64,000 bases of DNA, taken from CAVXUB01 sp963764805. GTDB lineage: Bacteria > Actinomycetota > Acidimicrobiia > Acidimicrobiales > Bog-793. The position numbers and the translations under genes were made by a program. Positions 25,314 through 33,945 of this stretch are shown piece after piece. A model generated the notes under the pieces. The model had not been told where the DNA came from. It ran no database searches and saw nothing but the letters and a program-made list of their open reading frames with translations. How positions within the stretch are numbered: position 1 is the stretch's first letter; every line of letters starts with the position of its first letter. The DNA is taken from positions 310,001-374,000 of the forward strand of contig CAVXUB010000005.1 in NCBI GenBank assembly GCA_963764805.1, written 5' to 3'.

Positions 25314-27056
25314 CTAGTTCGGCAGCGAGGGAGCACCACCGGCGCTGCCACCGCCACCGGCGCTGCCACCGCCGGCGCCCCGGTCACCCCCACCGCCACC
25401 CAGCTCGCGGACGAGCTGCTGGAGGCCGACCGCCCCGAGCTCGAAGGCGCGCTTGTGGAAGTGCTTCAGGTCGAAGTCCTCGCCCAAACGTTGCTCGGCC
25501 TGCCGGCGCGCCTCCAGCCAAGAGGCCTCCCCGACTTTGTAGGCGATCGCCTGGCCCGGCCATCCGAGGTAACGCTCGACCTCGCTCTCGGCGAAGGAGA
25601 CCGGCCGTCCTGCCGCCGCAGCGATGAAGGGCACCGCCAGCTCGGCCGTCCACGTCTCGCCGGGATGGTAGGTCTCGTCTTCTGGGATCGCGAAGCCGTG
25701 ATGCATGCCGATGTCGACGATCACCCTCGCCGCCCTGAAGGCGTGCGCCGCCAGCATCCCCAGCCGGTAGTCGGGGTTCGGCATGTAGCCGAGCTCGTCC
25801 ATCAGGCGCTCGGCGTAGAGCGCCCAACCCTCCCCGTGGCCGGAGATGAAGATCTCGCTCTGGAATGGAGGGAGCCGCTCGCCGAGCCAGCGCGTCGTCG
25901 CCACCTGCAGGTGATGGCCCGGCAACCCCTCGTGGTAGCAGGTCGACACCTCCACCCACAGCGGGAAGCGATCCCGACCCTGCGTCGGGTACCAGGTCCT
26001 GCCGGGCCGGCGGAAGTCCCGCGACGGGCCGGTGTAGTACATCGCAGCCGCACCGCCGGGTGGTGCCAGCATCGCCTCCACCCGGCGGACGGGCGGGGCG
26101 ATGTCGAAGTGCTTGCCGTCGAGCAGCTCCACCGTCTCGTCGAGCAGATCCTGGTTCCAGGCAAGGAAGTTCTCGGCACCGATGATCGCCCGGTCGGGGT
26201 CCTGCTCGAGGAGCTCGACCACCTCGTCGAGGGATGCGCCGGGAAGGATCTCGGCTGCCGTCGCCGCCATCTCCTGCTCGATGCGGTGCAGCTCGTGGTA
26301 TCCCCACTCGTAGGTTGCCTCCGGGTCGACCTCGATGCCGTTCATCTGGCGCGCCCCGAGGCCGTAGCGCTCACGGCCGACACCGTCCTCCTCCGTCGCC
26401 GCCGGGGCGTAGGTGTCCTGCAGGAACTCGGCGACGGCCGCGTACGCCCCATCGGCGGCGCGGGCTGCAGCCTCGAGCGCCCCGGCCAAGGCGGTGTCGG
26501 CGCCTTCGTAGCTGGCGACCAGCCGGCTGAAGTAACCGGGATCGTCGCCACCGCCGCCCGAAAAGGCACGGGCTTGGCGGGCGCAGGCGAGAGCCTGCCG
26601 GCGCGCGGCGGTCACTCCCGCCTCCATCCCGACGCGGAGCGTCTCCTGCAGGCCGGCGAGCGTGCCGGGAACCTTGCGCAAGCGCTCCCCGACGAGCGCC
26701 CAGTCCTGCTCGGTCTCCCGCTGCATCCCGTCGAAGATCATGCGGGTGGTCTGGATCGGGCTGCCGATCACACGCAGCGGCCTCATCCACTCGCCCGTCT
26801 CGTGCAGCTCCACGAGCACCTGCAAGCGCTCGCACATCATCTCCAGCGCGATCCGGTCCCTGTCGCCCTCGACGGGGGCAGCCTTGGCAGCGGCGAGGGT
26901 CGTGCGCGCCAGGTCCGCACGTGCCGCCACGGCGTCTGGCGACTGGGCGGTGAGCTCGGTCTCGTGGTCGAGCCGGCCGACCTGCGTCGCCCATACCGGA
27001 TCGAGCGCGGCCAGCCGGTCCAGGTGGTCAGAAGCGATGCGGTCGAGCTCGGTCAT
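25314..27056 (-). CDS. DUF885-family protein (putative metallopeptidase)
   Basis: About 580 residues, the usual size of DUF885 proteins, which are related to carboxypeptidase-like zinc enzymes. The conserved block CYHEGLPGHHLQ provides the HExxxHH-like metal site; other family segments are FISGHGEGWALYAERLMDEL and GWPGQAIAYKVGE. The C-terminal tail is glycine-rich low-complexity sequence. I prefer the ATG at 27056 because GAGGGG lies upstream at good distance; a start at 27083 is in frame. It is first in a probable operon with tldD and tldE. Substrate unknown. Confidence 0.85.
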   Translation of the reverse strand: MTELDRIASDHLDRLAALDPVWATQVGRLDHETELTAQSPDAVAARADLARTTLAAAKAAPVEGDRDRIALEMMCERLQVLVELHETGEWMRPLRVIGSPIQTTRMIFDGMQRETEQDWALVGERLRKVPGTLAGLQETLRVGMEAGVTAARRQALACARQARAFSGGGGDDPGYFSRLVASYEGADTALAGALEAAARAADGAYAAVAEFLQDTYAPAATEEDGVGRERYGLGARQMNGIEVDPEATYEWGYHELHRIEQEMAATAAEILPGASLDEVVELLEQDPDRAIIGAENFLAWNQDLLDETVELLDGKHFDIAPPVRRVEAMLAPPGGAAAMYYTGPSRDFRRPGRTWYPTQGRDRFPLWVEVSTCYHEGLPGHHLQVATTRWLGERLPPFQSEIFISGHGEGWALYAERLMDELGYMPNPDYRLGMLAAHAFRAARVIVDIGMHHGFAIPEDETYHPGETWTAELAVPFIAAAAGRPVSFAESEVERYLGWPGQAIAYKVGEASWLEARRQAEQRLGEDFDLKHFHKRAFELGAVGLQQLVRELGGGGGDRGAGGGSAGGGGSAGGAPSLPN

Positions 27057-27122
27057 GCGAGCGTCCCCTCTGCTCTCGATCACGTGCCGGCGCAGAACGC
27101 GGCCACGGGGTCATGGGTTTTA

Positions 27123-27128
27123 CATAAT
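27123..27128 (+). promoter_or_regulatory. -10 element (CATAAT) for a near-leaderless cyclopropane synthase mRNA
   Basis: The A/T-rich TTTTACATAAT stands out in GC-rich sequence and lies ten bases before the GTG at 27138, so the transcript would have almost no leader. No convincing -35 box is visible at the expected distance. Confidence 0.45.
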
Positions 27129-27137
27129 GTCAGTGAC

Positions 27138-28502
27138 GTGGCAACCCGGGTCCAGACGACGAAGAGCAGCGTAAGTCCCGCCGGCGGCCGAGCGGCCGCA
27201 GACCTCCTCCGGCCTCTGTGGAGGGTGGTGCTCGGCGGCCGTTCCCCCGTGAGGATCGAGCTCTGGGACGGGAGCGCGGTCGGGCCGCCCGATGGGCCGG
27301 GGGTCGTGAAGGTGAAGACGCCGGACGCGTTGCGCCGCATCCTCTGGTCGCCCAACGAGCTCGGCATCGGGCGCGCCTACGTAGCGGGCGACATCGAGAT
27401 CGAAGGCGACGTGCACGCGATGGTGGGGGCCCTCTCCAAAGTCACGTCTCGGCGCCTGCGCCGGGGGTGGAGGGCCGTGCCCGCCGCGCTGCGCTCTGCC
27501 TACGAGGTGGGAGCGATCGGGCCACCCCTGCCGCCGCCCCCTGAGGAGGCACGCCCACGCGGGCTGCGCCACTCGTTGCGCAGGGACGCCCAGGTGATCA
27601 CCTACCACTACGACGTCAGCAACGAGTTCTACCGGCTGGTGCTGGGGCCGAGCATGACGTACTCGTGCGCTCGTTTCGTAGAGCCGTCCATGAGCCTCGA
27701 GTCCGCCCAGTCCTCGAAACACGACCTCATCTGCAGGAAGCTCGGCCTCCACCTCCCACCCCCCGACGGAGCACCCACCGACGGAGCCCGCCCCGATGGA
27801 GCACCGCCCGAGGGAGCACGGCTTCTCGACGTCGGCTGCGGCTGGGGCTCGATGGCGATCCATGCCGCAAGCCATTACGGCACCCGAGTCGTCGGCATCA
27901 CGCTCAGCCACGAGCAGGCGGCTCTGGCCCGCAAGCGGGTAGCCGAGGCCGGCGTCGGCGACAAGGTCGAGATCCGGGTGCAGGACTATCGCAAGCTCCG
28001 GGACGAGAAGTTCGCGGCCATCTCGTCGGTCGGGATGTTCGAGCACGTCGGGCGGGCCCGGGCGCCTCAGTACTTCGAGACGATGCGCTCGCTGCTGGTG
28101 CCGAGAGGCCGATTGCTCAACCACGCCATCTCGCGTGCCGGCGGGTCCCGTCTCGACGGCCGCACCTTCATCGGCCGCTACGTCTTCCCGGACGGCGAGC
28201 TGATCGACGTCGGCGACGTGGTGCTCTGGATGGAGGGGGCCGGTTTCGAGGTACGCGACGTCGAGTCGCTGCGCGAGCACTATGCAAGGACGCTCCGCGC
28301 CTGGGTGGCCAACCTGGAAGAGCACTGGGAGCAAGCAGTCGCGCTCGTCGGGCTGCCACGGGCGAAGGTGTGGAGGTTGTACATGGCCGCGTCGGCGGTC
28401 GGTTTCGAGGATGGCGGGATCGGCATCCACCAGGTCCTCGGGGTGATCCCCGACGAGGAGGGTGGCAGCGGCATGCCGCGCACACGGACGGATTGGAGGT
28501 AG
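27138..28502 (+). CDS. Cyclopropane-fatty-acyl-phospholipid synthase family methyltransferase
   Basis: A 454-residue SAM-dependent enzyme. The N-terminal 120 residues match the CFA-synthase accessory domain (NELGIGRAYVAGDIEIEGD), followed by HYDVSNEFYRLVLGPSMTYS and the SAM-binding LLDVGCGWGSMAIHAA. A proline/aspartate-rich insertion with PTDGARPDGAPPEGA precedes the SAM motif. The enzyme methylates or cyclopropanates unsaturated acyl chains of membrane lipids. I use the GTG at 27138 just after a -10-like box. The open frame continues upstream to 23823 only as a shadow of tldD and the DUF885 gene. Confidence 0.9.
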   Translation: MATRVQTTKSSVSPAGGRAAADLLRPLWRVVLGGRSPVRIELWDGSAVGPPDGPGVVKVKTPDALRRILWSPNELGIGRAYVAGDIEIEGDVHAMVGALSKVTSRRLRRGWRAVPAALRSAYEVGAIGPPLPPPPEEARPRGLRHSLRRDAQVITYHYDVSNEFYRLVLGPSMTYSCARFVEPSMSLESAQSSKHDLICRKLGLHLPPPDGAPTDGARPDGAPPEGARLLDVGCGWGSMAIHAASHYGTRVVGITLSHEQAALARKRVAEAGVGDKVEIRVQDYRKLRDEKFAAISSVGMFEHVGRARAPQYFETMRSLLVPRGRLLNHAISRAGGSRLDGRTFIGRYVFPDGELIDVGDVVLWMEGAGFEVRDVESLREHYARTLRAWVANLEEHWEQAVALVGLPRAKVWRLYMAASAVGFEDGGIGIHQVLGVIPDEEGGSGMPRTRTDWR

Positions 28503-28522
28503 GCCCGCCGGTAACCTGCCGC

Positions 28523-29218
28523 ATGGACCGCCTCATCCTCTGGGACATCGACGGGACGCTGCTCAGCACAGGCCCTCTCGGACGGCGCGCCCTCGAGGAC
28601 GCCGTCGCCGAGGTGGCAGGGGTGCACGTGGTACCGCAGGTGTCGATGGGCGGGAAGACCGACCCGCAGATCGTCCGCGAGATCATGGCCGCCGCCGGGC
28701 TCGGCGCCGCCGAGATCGATCGCCTGCTCCCGCAGGCGCTGGAGGCGGTGCGGGACAACCTCGCCGCCGGCGAGCAGCAGATAGTGCAGGAGGGCCACGT
28801 CAAACCCGGCGTCGACGCGCTGCTGGCCGCCCTGCACGACACCCCCGGCGTGCTCCAGAGCCTGCTGACGGGCAACCTGCAGGCGAACGCCCGCATCAAG
28901 GTCAGCGCCTTCGGGCTCGCCAAGTGGCTCGACATGGAAGTGGGCGCCTACGGGAGCGATCACCATGACCGCACCTGCCTGGTGCCTGTGGCGGTCGGCA
29001 GGGCTCGAGAGCTCCGGCAGCGGACGTTCGCCCCCGAAGATGTCTGGGTGATCGGCGACACCGACAACGACCTCGCCTGTGCCCGAGCGGCGGGAGCCCA
29101 CTGCATCTTGGTCGGCACCGGCGCGGCCGGGCCTTCGGCCATCGCGGAGCTGGCGGCGGACGCAGTGTTCGAGGACTTGAGCGACACCGAGGCTGTGCTG
29201 GCGACACTCGGCCTCTGA
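28523..29218 (+). CDS. HAD-superfamily phosphatase (phosphoglycolate phosphatase-like)
   Basis: A 231-residue HAD hydrolase. Motif I is LWDIDGTLL with the nucleophile Asp8 and Asp10; motif II is the LLTGNL segment; motif IV is GDTDNDLACARAAG. The helical cap lies between residues about 15 and 90. Members hydrolyse small phosphate esters. It follows the cyclopropane synthase by 20 bases and precedes a polysaccharide deacetylase, so it may serve envelope metabolism, but the substrate is not predictable. Confidence 0.88.
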   Translation: MDRLILWDIDGTLLSTGPLGRRALEDAVAEVAGVHVVPQVSMGGKTDPQIVREIMAAAGLGAAEIDRLLPQALEAVRDNLAAGEQQIVQEGHVKPGVDALLAALHDTPGVLQSLLTGNLQANARIKVSAFGLAKWLDMEVGAYGSDHHDRTCLVPVAVGRARELRQRTFAPEDVWVIGDTDNDLACARAAGAHCILVGTGAAGPSAIAELAADAVFEDLSDTEAVLATLGL

Positions 29219-29311
29219 GAGTGGCTCGTCTCGACCGGTGGCCGCATCAGCTCGATCAGCTCGCCCGAAACTAAGAGGTTCTTGCGGGCCGCCCGGGGGT
29301 AGACCCGTATC

Positions 29312-30100
29312 GTGCCGCCGAGGAAGCGCAGCCCGGGCAGGCTGCGGCCCGCCCATCTGCTGCGCTCCGGCGCGCTCGCAAGCGTCGGTGCGCGTGCGGC
29401 GACCCAATTGGTCCCGAGCGTCCTCGTGCTCGGTCAATGGTGGCCGGCACGTCTGCCGGATCCGGGGGGAGTACCCGGCGTGGGGCGTTGGGCGGTGCCC
29501 GGCTCGGCCGATGCGGTGGCACTCACCTTCGACGACGGTCCTGACCCGCACACCACGCCCGCAGTGCTCGACCTGCTCGACGAGCTTCACCTTCGCGGCA
29601 CCTACTTCTGCCTCGGCCAGCAGGCCGAGGCGCACCCCGGCCTGGTGAAGGAGATCGCCTCCAGGGGCCACGAGATCGGACTGCACGGCTACCGCCACGA
29701 GAGGCACCTCCTCCGGTCGGCAGCCTGGGTGAGGGCTGACGTGGAGCGGGCGGTGGAGGTCCTGGCAGACCTGGCGGGACAGCCCGTGAGGTTCTTCAGG
29801 CCCCCCTACGGCCAGGTGTCGGGCGGTTCGGTCCTCGCAGCAAGGCGACTGCACCTCGACCTCGTCCTCTGGTCGGCGTGGGGTCGGGAGTGGGCGGATC
29901 GGGACGCCGCGTCGGTTGCCGGGCGGGTGTCGAGGCGGCTCCGCCCCGGCGCCATCGTCCTGCTGCACGACAGCGACACGACGGCACCCGCCGGCACCGC
30001 CGATGTGATGGCACGCGCACTGCCGCGGATCGGCGCCGAGTTGGCCGACCGGGGACTGCGGCCGGTGGGGCTGTCAGAGCTCGTGGACGGCTACCGATGA
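29312..30100 (+). CDS. Polysaccharide deacetylase (NodB-type)
   Basis: A 262-residue enzyme starting with GTG. The NodB domain shows the motif VALTFDDGPDPHTTP (catalytic Asp pair), the metal-binding HGYRHERH, the RPPYGQ loop and the C-terminal LLHDSD. An N-terminal hydrophobic segment (about 30-45) suggests membrane attachment or export. Such enzymes remove acetyl groups from peptidoglycan or other polysaccharides. The stop overlaps the next gene by four bases, coupling it to a glycosyltransferase. Confidence 0.9.
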   Translation: MPPRKRSPGRLRPAHLLRSGALASVGARAATQLVPSVLVLGQWWPARLPDPGGVPGVGRWAVPGSADAVALTFDDGPDPHTTPAVLDLLDELHLRGTYFCLGQQAEAHPGLVKEIASRGHEIGLHGYRHERHLLRSAAWVRADVERAVEVLADLAGQPVRFFRPPYGQVSGGSVLAARRLHLDLVLWSAWGREWADRDAASVAGRVSRRLRPGAIVLLHDSDTTAPAGTADVMARALPRIGAELADRGLRPVGLSELVDGYR

Positions 30101-31191
30101 TGACTGGGCCCCAGGCGATGGTCTTGTCGGGCTCCATCGGCAAGGGCCACGACGTCGTCGCCGCGGTCTGTTCGGAGGCGCTCGCCAGCGCCGGTTTGAC
30201 GCCCTCGACCTACGACTGCATGGAACTCCTCGGGCACTGGGAGAGGCGTCTGGCGGACGTCGGGTTCAGGTGGTTGCTCTCGCGGCCGGCGCTCTACGAC
30301 GGCTTCCACTTCTCGTACCTGCGCGGGGCGGCGGCAGTGTCCGACAGAGGTGACCGGGCGGCCTGCGGGCGGATCGCCGACGCTCTGGAGCGCGACCTCG
30401 GCGAGCAGACGGAACTGGTGCTGGCGGTGTTCGCCAGCGGTGTCGCCGCCGCGGGAGAGCTGGCACGACGCCATCCCGGCCTGAAGACCGCCGTCTTCTG
30501 CACCGATGCCACCGTCCACAAGATGTGGGTCCACGAAGGGATCGATCTGTTCGTCGCCACCTGCGAGCTCGCCGCCTGCACGGTCCGCCAGTACCGGCCG
30601 GCGGCGGAGGTGAGCGTCATCCCGCCACCGGTACGAGCTCCCTTCTACACGGCGCCGGAGCGAGGCCAGGCCCGAGACGGCCTCGGGGTTCGCGAATCGG
30701 ACCCGTGCGTGCTGCTGGTGGCCGGCGGGTGGGGGATCGCACCGCTGGCGGACTTCGCCGCCAGGTTGGTGCGCTCGGGCTACGCAGTGCTCGCCGCCGC
30801 CGGCTCCAATCGCAAGCTGCTCCGTCAACTGGAGGCGCTCGCTGCCGACCACCCCGGGCTCCGCGCCTTCGGGCACACGGACCGGATGCCGGAGCTGATG
30901 TCCGCCTCGGACGTCGTCGTCACCGGCTCAGGGCAGACGTGCCACGAGGTGAGGGTCGTCGGGCGCCCGATGGTGCTCGTGGACGTGGTGCCCGGGCACG
31001 GGCGGGAGAACCTGTTGCACGAGCTGTGCCGAGGGGGAGCCCTCGCCTGCCCGCCCGAACCGGACCGAGTTCTCGGCGCGGTGCAACAAGCGCTCAAGCA
31101 ACCTCCTCCTGAACCATGGCCGATCAACTCGGTGGAACAGTGGCAACAGCACTTCCTCGCCGCCTTGCAGCCGCTCGGCCTGCCTTCTTGA
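30097..31191 (+). CDS. Glycosyltransferase of the diacylglycerol glucosyltransferase / MurG-like (GT28) type
   Basis: A 364-residue GT-B enzyme. The N-terminal SGSIGKGHDVVAAVCSEAL matches the substrate loop of MGDG synthase-like enzymes, and the C-terminal domain contains LLVAGGWGIAPL, HTDRMPELMSASDVVVTGSG and GRPMVLVDVVPGHGRENL, the nucleotide-sugar binding region. It could transfer a sugar to a lipid such as diacylglycerol. The start overlaps the deacetylase stop by four bases. With the lipid-modifying synthase upstream, this points to an envelope glycolipid cluster. Confidence 0.82.
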   Translation: MMTGPQAMVLSGSIGKGHDVVAAVCSEALASAGLTPSTYDCMELLGHWERRLADVGFRWLLSRPALYDGFHFSYLRGAAAVSDRGDRAACGRIADALERDLGEQTELVLAVFASGVAAAGELARRHPGLKTAVFCTDATVHKMWVHEGIDLFVATCELAACTVRQYRPAAEVSVIPPPVRAPFYTAPERGQARDGLGVRESDPCVLLVAGGWGIAPLADFAARLVRSGYAVLAAAGSNRKLLRQLEALAADHPGLRAFGHTDRMPELMSASDVVVTGSGQTCHEVRVVGRPMVLVDVVPGHGRENLLHELCRGGALACPPEPDRVLGAVQQALKQPPPEPWPINSVEQWQQHFLAALQPLGLPS

Positions 31192-31273
31192 CATAGCGAC
31201 TCCTTGCGCGTGAGCGCCCGGCGGCCCATGATCGGGCGAGGTCGCCGGCGGCGGGGGGAAACGAGCAGAGTCG

Positions 31274-33076
31274 ATGCCACAGGGAGCAGCGCAGGTTGTC
31301 GTCGACCTCGCCCTGGCCTGTGCCGTGTTCCTCCTGCCGGCGATGTCGGGCCTGCTGGTGGCGGTGTCGCTCGGCATCGAGTCGCGCGTTGCCCAATGCA
31401 TCTATGCGCTTGCGACGCCGTGCGCTGCTGCCTACCTGGCGAGCGGCTTCTACCTGATCACCCCATCTGCCGGGCAATGGGCGGAGGTCATCGCCTACGC
31501 GAGCCTGGTGGCCGCCGGGATGGTCGTCGGCGTCCGCCGCCCGGGGCCGTCGCTGGCTGCCTTGCGGTGGTGGGCTTGGCCGGCGGTGATGGTGGCCGGC
31601 GCCGCTGGCGTGGGACTCGGCCTCGGCTTCCTCCACGGTGGCACCCAGTTCCCGCTCAAGCTGGAGGAGATCCGCTACATCCACCGGCTGGCCAACGACA
31701 ACGTGCTGCCGCGCGCATTCGCCAGGCAGCTGCTGGCAACGCAGCGGCCCCTCGACCATTACGTGTCGGCGCCGTGGTTGTCGAGCGATCGGCCGCCGAT
31801 GGAGACCTCGGTCTATTTGATGTTTCGCGCCGTCGTGCCCATGGCCGACCCCAACGCCCTCATCTTCCAGGCAGTCGGGACGCTGCTGCAGAGCTTCTGG
31901 GCGGTCGCCTTCTGGCTGTTGCTGCGGGCTGGCGGTCTGCGCCGCTCGGCGATGGTGATCGGGCTGGCGGCCGTGACGCTCTCGGGGTTCGTCGTCTTCA
32001 ACAGCTTCTACGTCTGGCCGAAACTCTTCGCCGGCTCCTTCGTAGCCCTCCTCACCGCTCTCGTTCTCGGCACGGACTGGGACGAGGTGCGTGCCAAGAT
32101 CCCCGTCGCAGTCGCATGCGGACTGGCAGGGGGTGTCGGGATGCTCGGTCACGAGGGCAGCGCACTCGGCTTGGTCCCGCTGGCGGTCGTCGCCCTCTGG
32201 CGACGGGCGCGCCGGCCCCGTCTAGGCGGCGCACTGGCGGTTCTCGGTACCGGCGTGGCGTTGCTGATCCCGTGGTTCTTGTACCAGCAGTTCTATGACC
32301 CTCCGGGCAACGATCTCACCAAGTTGCAGCTCGCCGGGCCGGGCTGGCAGTACACCAACCAGAGCCTGATCTCGTCGGTGATGCACGCTTACGGCAGGCT
32401 CGGCATCTCCCGCCTGGTCTCGTTCAAGTGGTCCAACCTCAACACCCCCTTCATCCACGAGGGCGCGCAGATGACGTGGTTGGCTCGGCTCGTGCTCCAC
32501 CTGGTCGCCTCCTCAGGTCCTTCGCTCTCCGCCCGGGACGCCGCAGTCCAACAGCTTCGGGATCTCTCGTACGAGTACCTGCTGCCGACACTCGGCCTGC
32601 TCGTGCTCGGCCTCCCGGCGTACGCCTGGGTGAGAACGCGGAGCAGCATCCGCCAGCGCGCCGACAGCTCCACCTCTGACCGGTCATTCCTGGACCGGCT
32701 ATGGGTCTTCATGGTCGTGGCGATCGTGTTCTGGGCGCTGGTGCTCTTCGGGCCGAGCGCCACGAACAACGAGCAGGGCAGCTACGGAGTGGTTCTCGTC
32801 GCCTTCGCCGCCTGCTTCATCAGCCTCTGGCGCTTGTCGCCACGCCTGGCGACTCTGCTCGGGTCCCTCCAGGTGCTGCTAGGGGTCGTCGTGTACGCGC
32901 TGTTCGATCCGCTCCACCCCTACATGGTGCCTGCACCGACCGCTGCTGACCCGGGGGAGATCGCCCTGGCCTGCGCCGGCTTCGCCATGTTGATGTCCGG
33001 AGCGTGGTGTGCGGCACGCGAGGCACGTGAGGCGGCGTTTGATCCGCCTTTGCCGGGAACTGTGTCACCTGAGTGA
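31274..33076 (+). CDS. Polytopic membrane protein, probably a GT-C-type glycosyltransferase
   Basis: A 600-residue protein with about 12 hydrophobic helices. An extracytoplasmic loop after the third or fourth helix holds YVSAPWLSSDRPPMETSVYL; an S-DRPP motif of this kind is seen in actinobacterial GT-C-like membrane proteins. The C-terminal third has a soluble-looking stretch around NTPFIHEGAQMTW. It may use lipid-linked sugars to glycosylate cell-surface polymers, but no catalytic assignment is secure. It ends an envelope-type gene run and is followed by two P1 palindromes. Confidence 0.65.
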   Translation: MPQGAAQVVVDLALACAVFLLPAMSGLLVAVSLGIESRVAQCIYALATPCAAAYLASGFYLITPSAGQWAEVIAYASLVAAGMVVGVRRPGPSLAALRWWAWPAVMVAGAAGVGLGLGFLHGGTQFPLKLEEIRYIHRLANDNVLPRAFARQLLATQRPLDHYVSAPWLSSDRPPMETSVYLMFRAVVPMADPNALIFQAVGTLLQSFWAVAFWLLLRAGGLRRSAMVIGLAAVTLSGFVVFNSFYVWPKLFAGSFVALLTALVLGTDWDEVRAKIPVAVACGLAGGVGMLGHEGSALGLVPLAVVALWRRARRPRLGGALAVLGTGVALLIPWFLYQQFYDPPGNDLTKLQLAGPGWQYTNQSLISSVMHAYGRLGISRLVSFKWSNLNTPFIHEGAQMTWLARLVLHLVASSGPSLSARDAAVQQLRDLSYEYLLPTLGLLVLGLPAYAWVRTRSSIRQRADSSTSDRSFLDRLWVFMVVAIVFWALVLFGPSATNNEQGSYGVVLVAFAACFISLWRLSPRLATLLGSLQVLLGVVVYALFDPLHPYMVPAPTAADPGEIALACAGFAMLMSGAWCAAREAREAAFDPPLPGTVSPE

Positions 33077-33103
33077 GCGCTGGCGCGCAGTGGGATGACA
33101 CAC
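33061..33103. repeat. Dispersed palindromic element, family P1, copy 2
   Basis: A 42-base nested palindrome with arms TGTGTCA/TGACACA, inner AGTGAGCGC, TG loop and GCGCGCAGT. It overlaps the last codons of the preceding membrane protein gene. The spacing is identical to copies 1 and 3. Confidence 0.8.
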
Positions 33104-33135
33104 TTCCATGGTCTGGACCGCCCCAGATGCCCGAG

Positions 33136-33179
33136 GCGTGTCACCAAAGTGAGCGCTGGCGCTCACTCACATGACACGG
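33136..33179. repeat. Dispersed palindromic element, family P1, copy 3
   Basis: The most regular copy: CGTGTCA (33137-33143) and TGACACG (33172-33178) flank AGTGAGCGC, a TG loop and GCGCTCACT, a perfect nine-base inner stem. It lies about 70 bases beyond the 3' end of the minus-strand tRNA-Ser gene and could form a stable hairpin in RNA. Confidence 0.85.
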
Positions 33180-33248
33180 TTCGATGTCGAGACGTAGCGG
33201 ACCGGGACGAGGGCGCAGGGCACGGCCGGGGGAGCGCAGGGCGGATGG

Positions 33249-33332
33249 CGGAGGGAGGGGGATTCGAACCCCCGGGGCTTGTGGCCCGCCGGTTTTCAAG
33301 ACCGGTGCAATCGTCCGCTCTGCCATCCCTCC
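33249..33332 (-). tRNA. tRNA-Ser (anticodon TGA)
   Basis: An 84-base class II tRNA on the minus strand. The acceptor stem GGAGGGA pairs with TCCCTCC, the discriminator is G as expected for serine, the anticodon loop is CTTGAAA in the stem CCGGT/ACCGG, a long variable arm follows, and the T arm is GGGGGTTCGAATCCCCC. The anticodon TGA reads TCA and related serine codons. Confidence 0.95.
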
Positions 33333-33402
33333 CGGTCGGCGGCGTTCGACCGAGGGTACCAACAGCGCTCAGCGCACCTTCACCAGAGCAGTTCGGCCCG
33401 CA

Positions 33403-33432
33403 GCAAACCTCCAACTTGACTCAGAGGTTTGC
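33403..33432. promoter_or_regulatory. Inverted repeat overlapping the hsp20 -35 box, candidate HspR operator
   Basis: Perfect nine-base arms GCAAACCTC (33403-33411) and GAGGTTTGC (33424-33432) flank the -35 box. A second imperfect repeat, CTTGACTCAGA (33415-33425) with TCTGAGCAAG downstream of the -10 box, resembles the CTTGAGT half of HAIR operators bound by HspR. Confidence 0.55.
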
Positions 33433-33444
33433 TAGCTCTACAAT
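33416..33444 (+). promoter_or_regulatory. Sigma-70-type promoter of hsp20
   Basis: The -35 box TTGACT (33416-33421) and the -10 box TACAAT (33439-33444) are separated by exactly 17 bases. The predicted start near 33451 leaves a 45-base leader before the hsp20 ATG. Inverted repeats overlap it, which fits repression in the absence of stress. Confidence 0.8.
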
Positions 33445-33494
33445 CTGAGCAAGACAACTCTCAGCCACTGTCCAGTATGAAAGGAGCAAGCGAG

Positions 33495-33917
33495 ATGCTG
33501 ATGCGTACGGACCCCTTCCGTGAGCTCGACCGCCTTGCGCAGCAGATGGTCGGGACTCCGGCTCGTCCTGCCGCTATGCCGATCGACGCCTACCGTCACG
33601 GCGACACCTTCGTCGTCGAGTTCGACCTCCCGGGCGTGAAGGCCGAGGACGTCGACATCACGGTGGAGCGGAACGTCCTCACGGTCCACGCCAAGCGCGA
33701 GCGCAGCCAGAATGCCGGCGAGTTCGTGATCTCCGAGCGGTCGGTCGGCTCGTTCAGCCGCCAGCTGTTCCTCGGTGAGACCCTCGATACCGACAGCCTG
33801 GTCGCCTCCTACGTCGACGGCGTGCTCACCCTCCGCGTCCCGGTCGCTGAGAAGGCAAAGCCGCGCAAGATCGAGATCGCCGCGGAGAACAAGCAGCCTG
33901 CCGCCATCGACGTATAG
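33495..33917 (+). CDS. Small heat-shock protein, Hsp20 family
   Basis: A 140-residue alpha-crystallin-type chaperone. The core domain begins at about residue 30 (MPIDAYRHGDTFVVEFDLPG) and includes VDITVERNVLTVHAKR and the A-x-x-x-x-GVL signature as VASYVDGVLTLRVPVAE. It binds unfolding proteins during stress. The ATG at 33495 follows GGAG at suitable spacing; an earlier in-frame ATG at 33477 lacks this. The next gene encodes an HspR-like repressor, so the pair is probably autoregulated through the promoter-overlapping repeats. Confidence 0.93.
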   Translation: MLMRTDPFRELDRLAQQMVGTPARPAAMPIDAYRHGDTFVVEFDLPGVKAEDVDITVERNVLTVHAKRERSQNAGEFVISERSVGSFSRQLFLGETLDTDSLVASYVDGVLTLRVPVAEKAKPRKIEIAAENKQPAAIDV

Positions 33918-33945
33918 AGCGCAGAGACAGACGAAGCTGTACGTC

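Noticed and set aside
23823..27137. Very long plus-strand open frame upstream of the cyclopropane synthase
   Set aside because: It is antisense to tldD and the DUF885 gene in high-GC DNA; its product is Arg/His-rich with no domain. The real gene starts near 27138.
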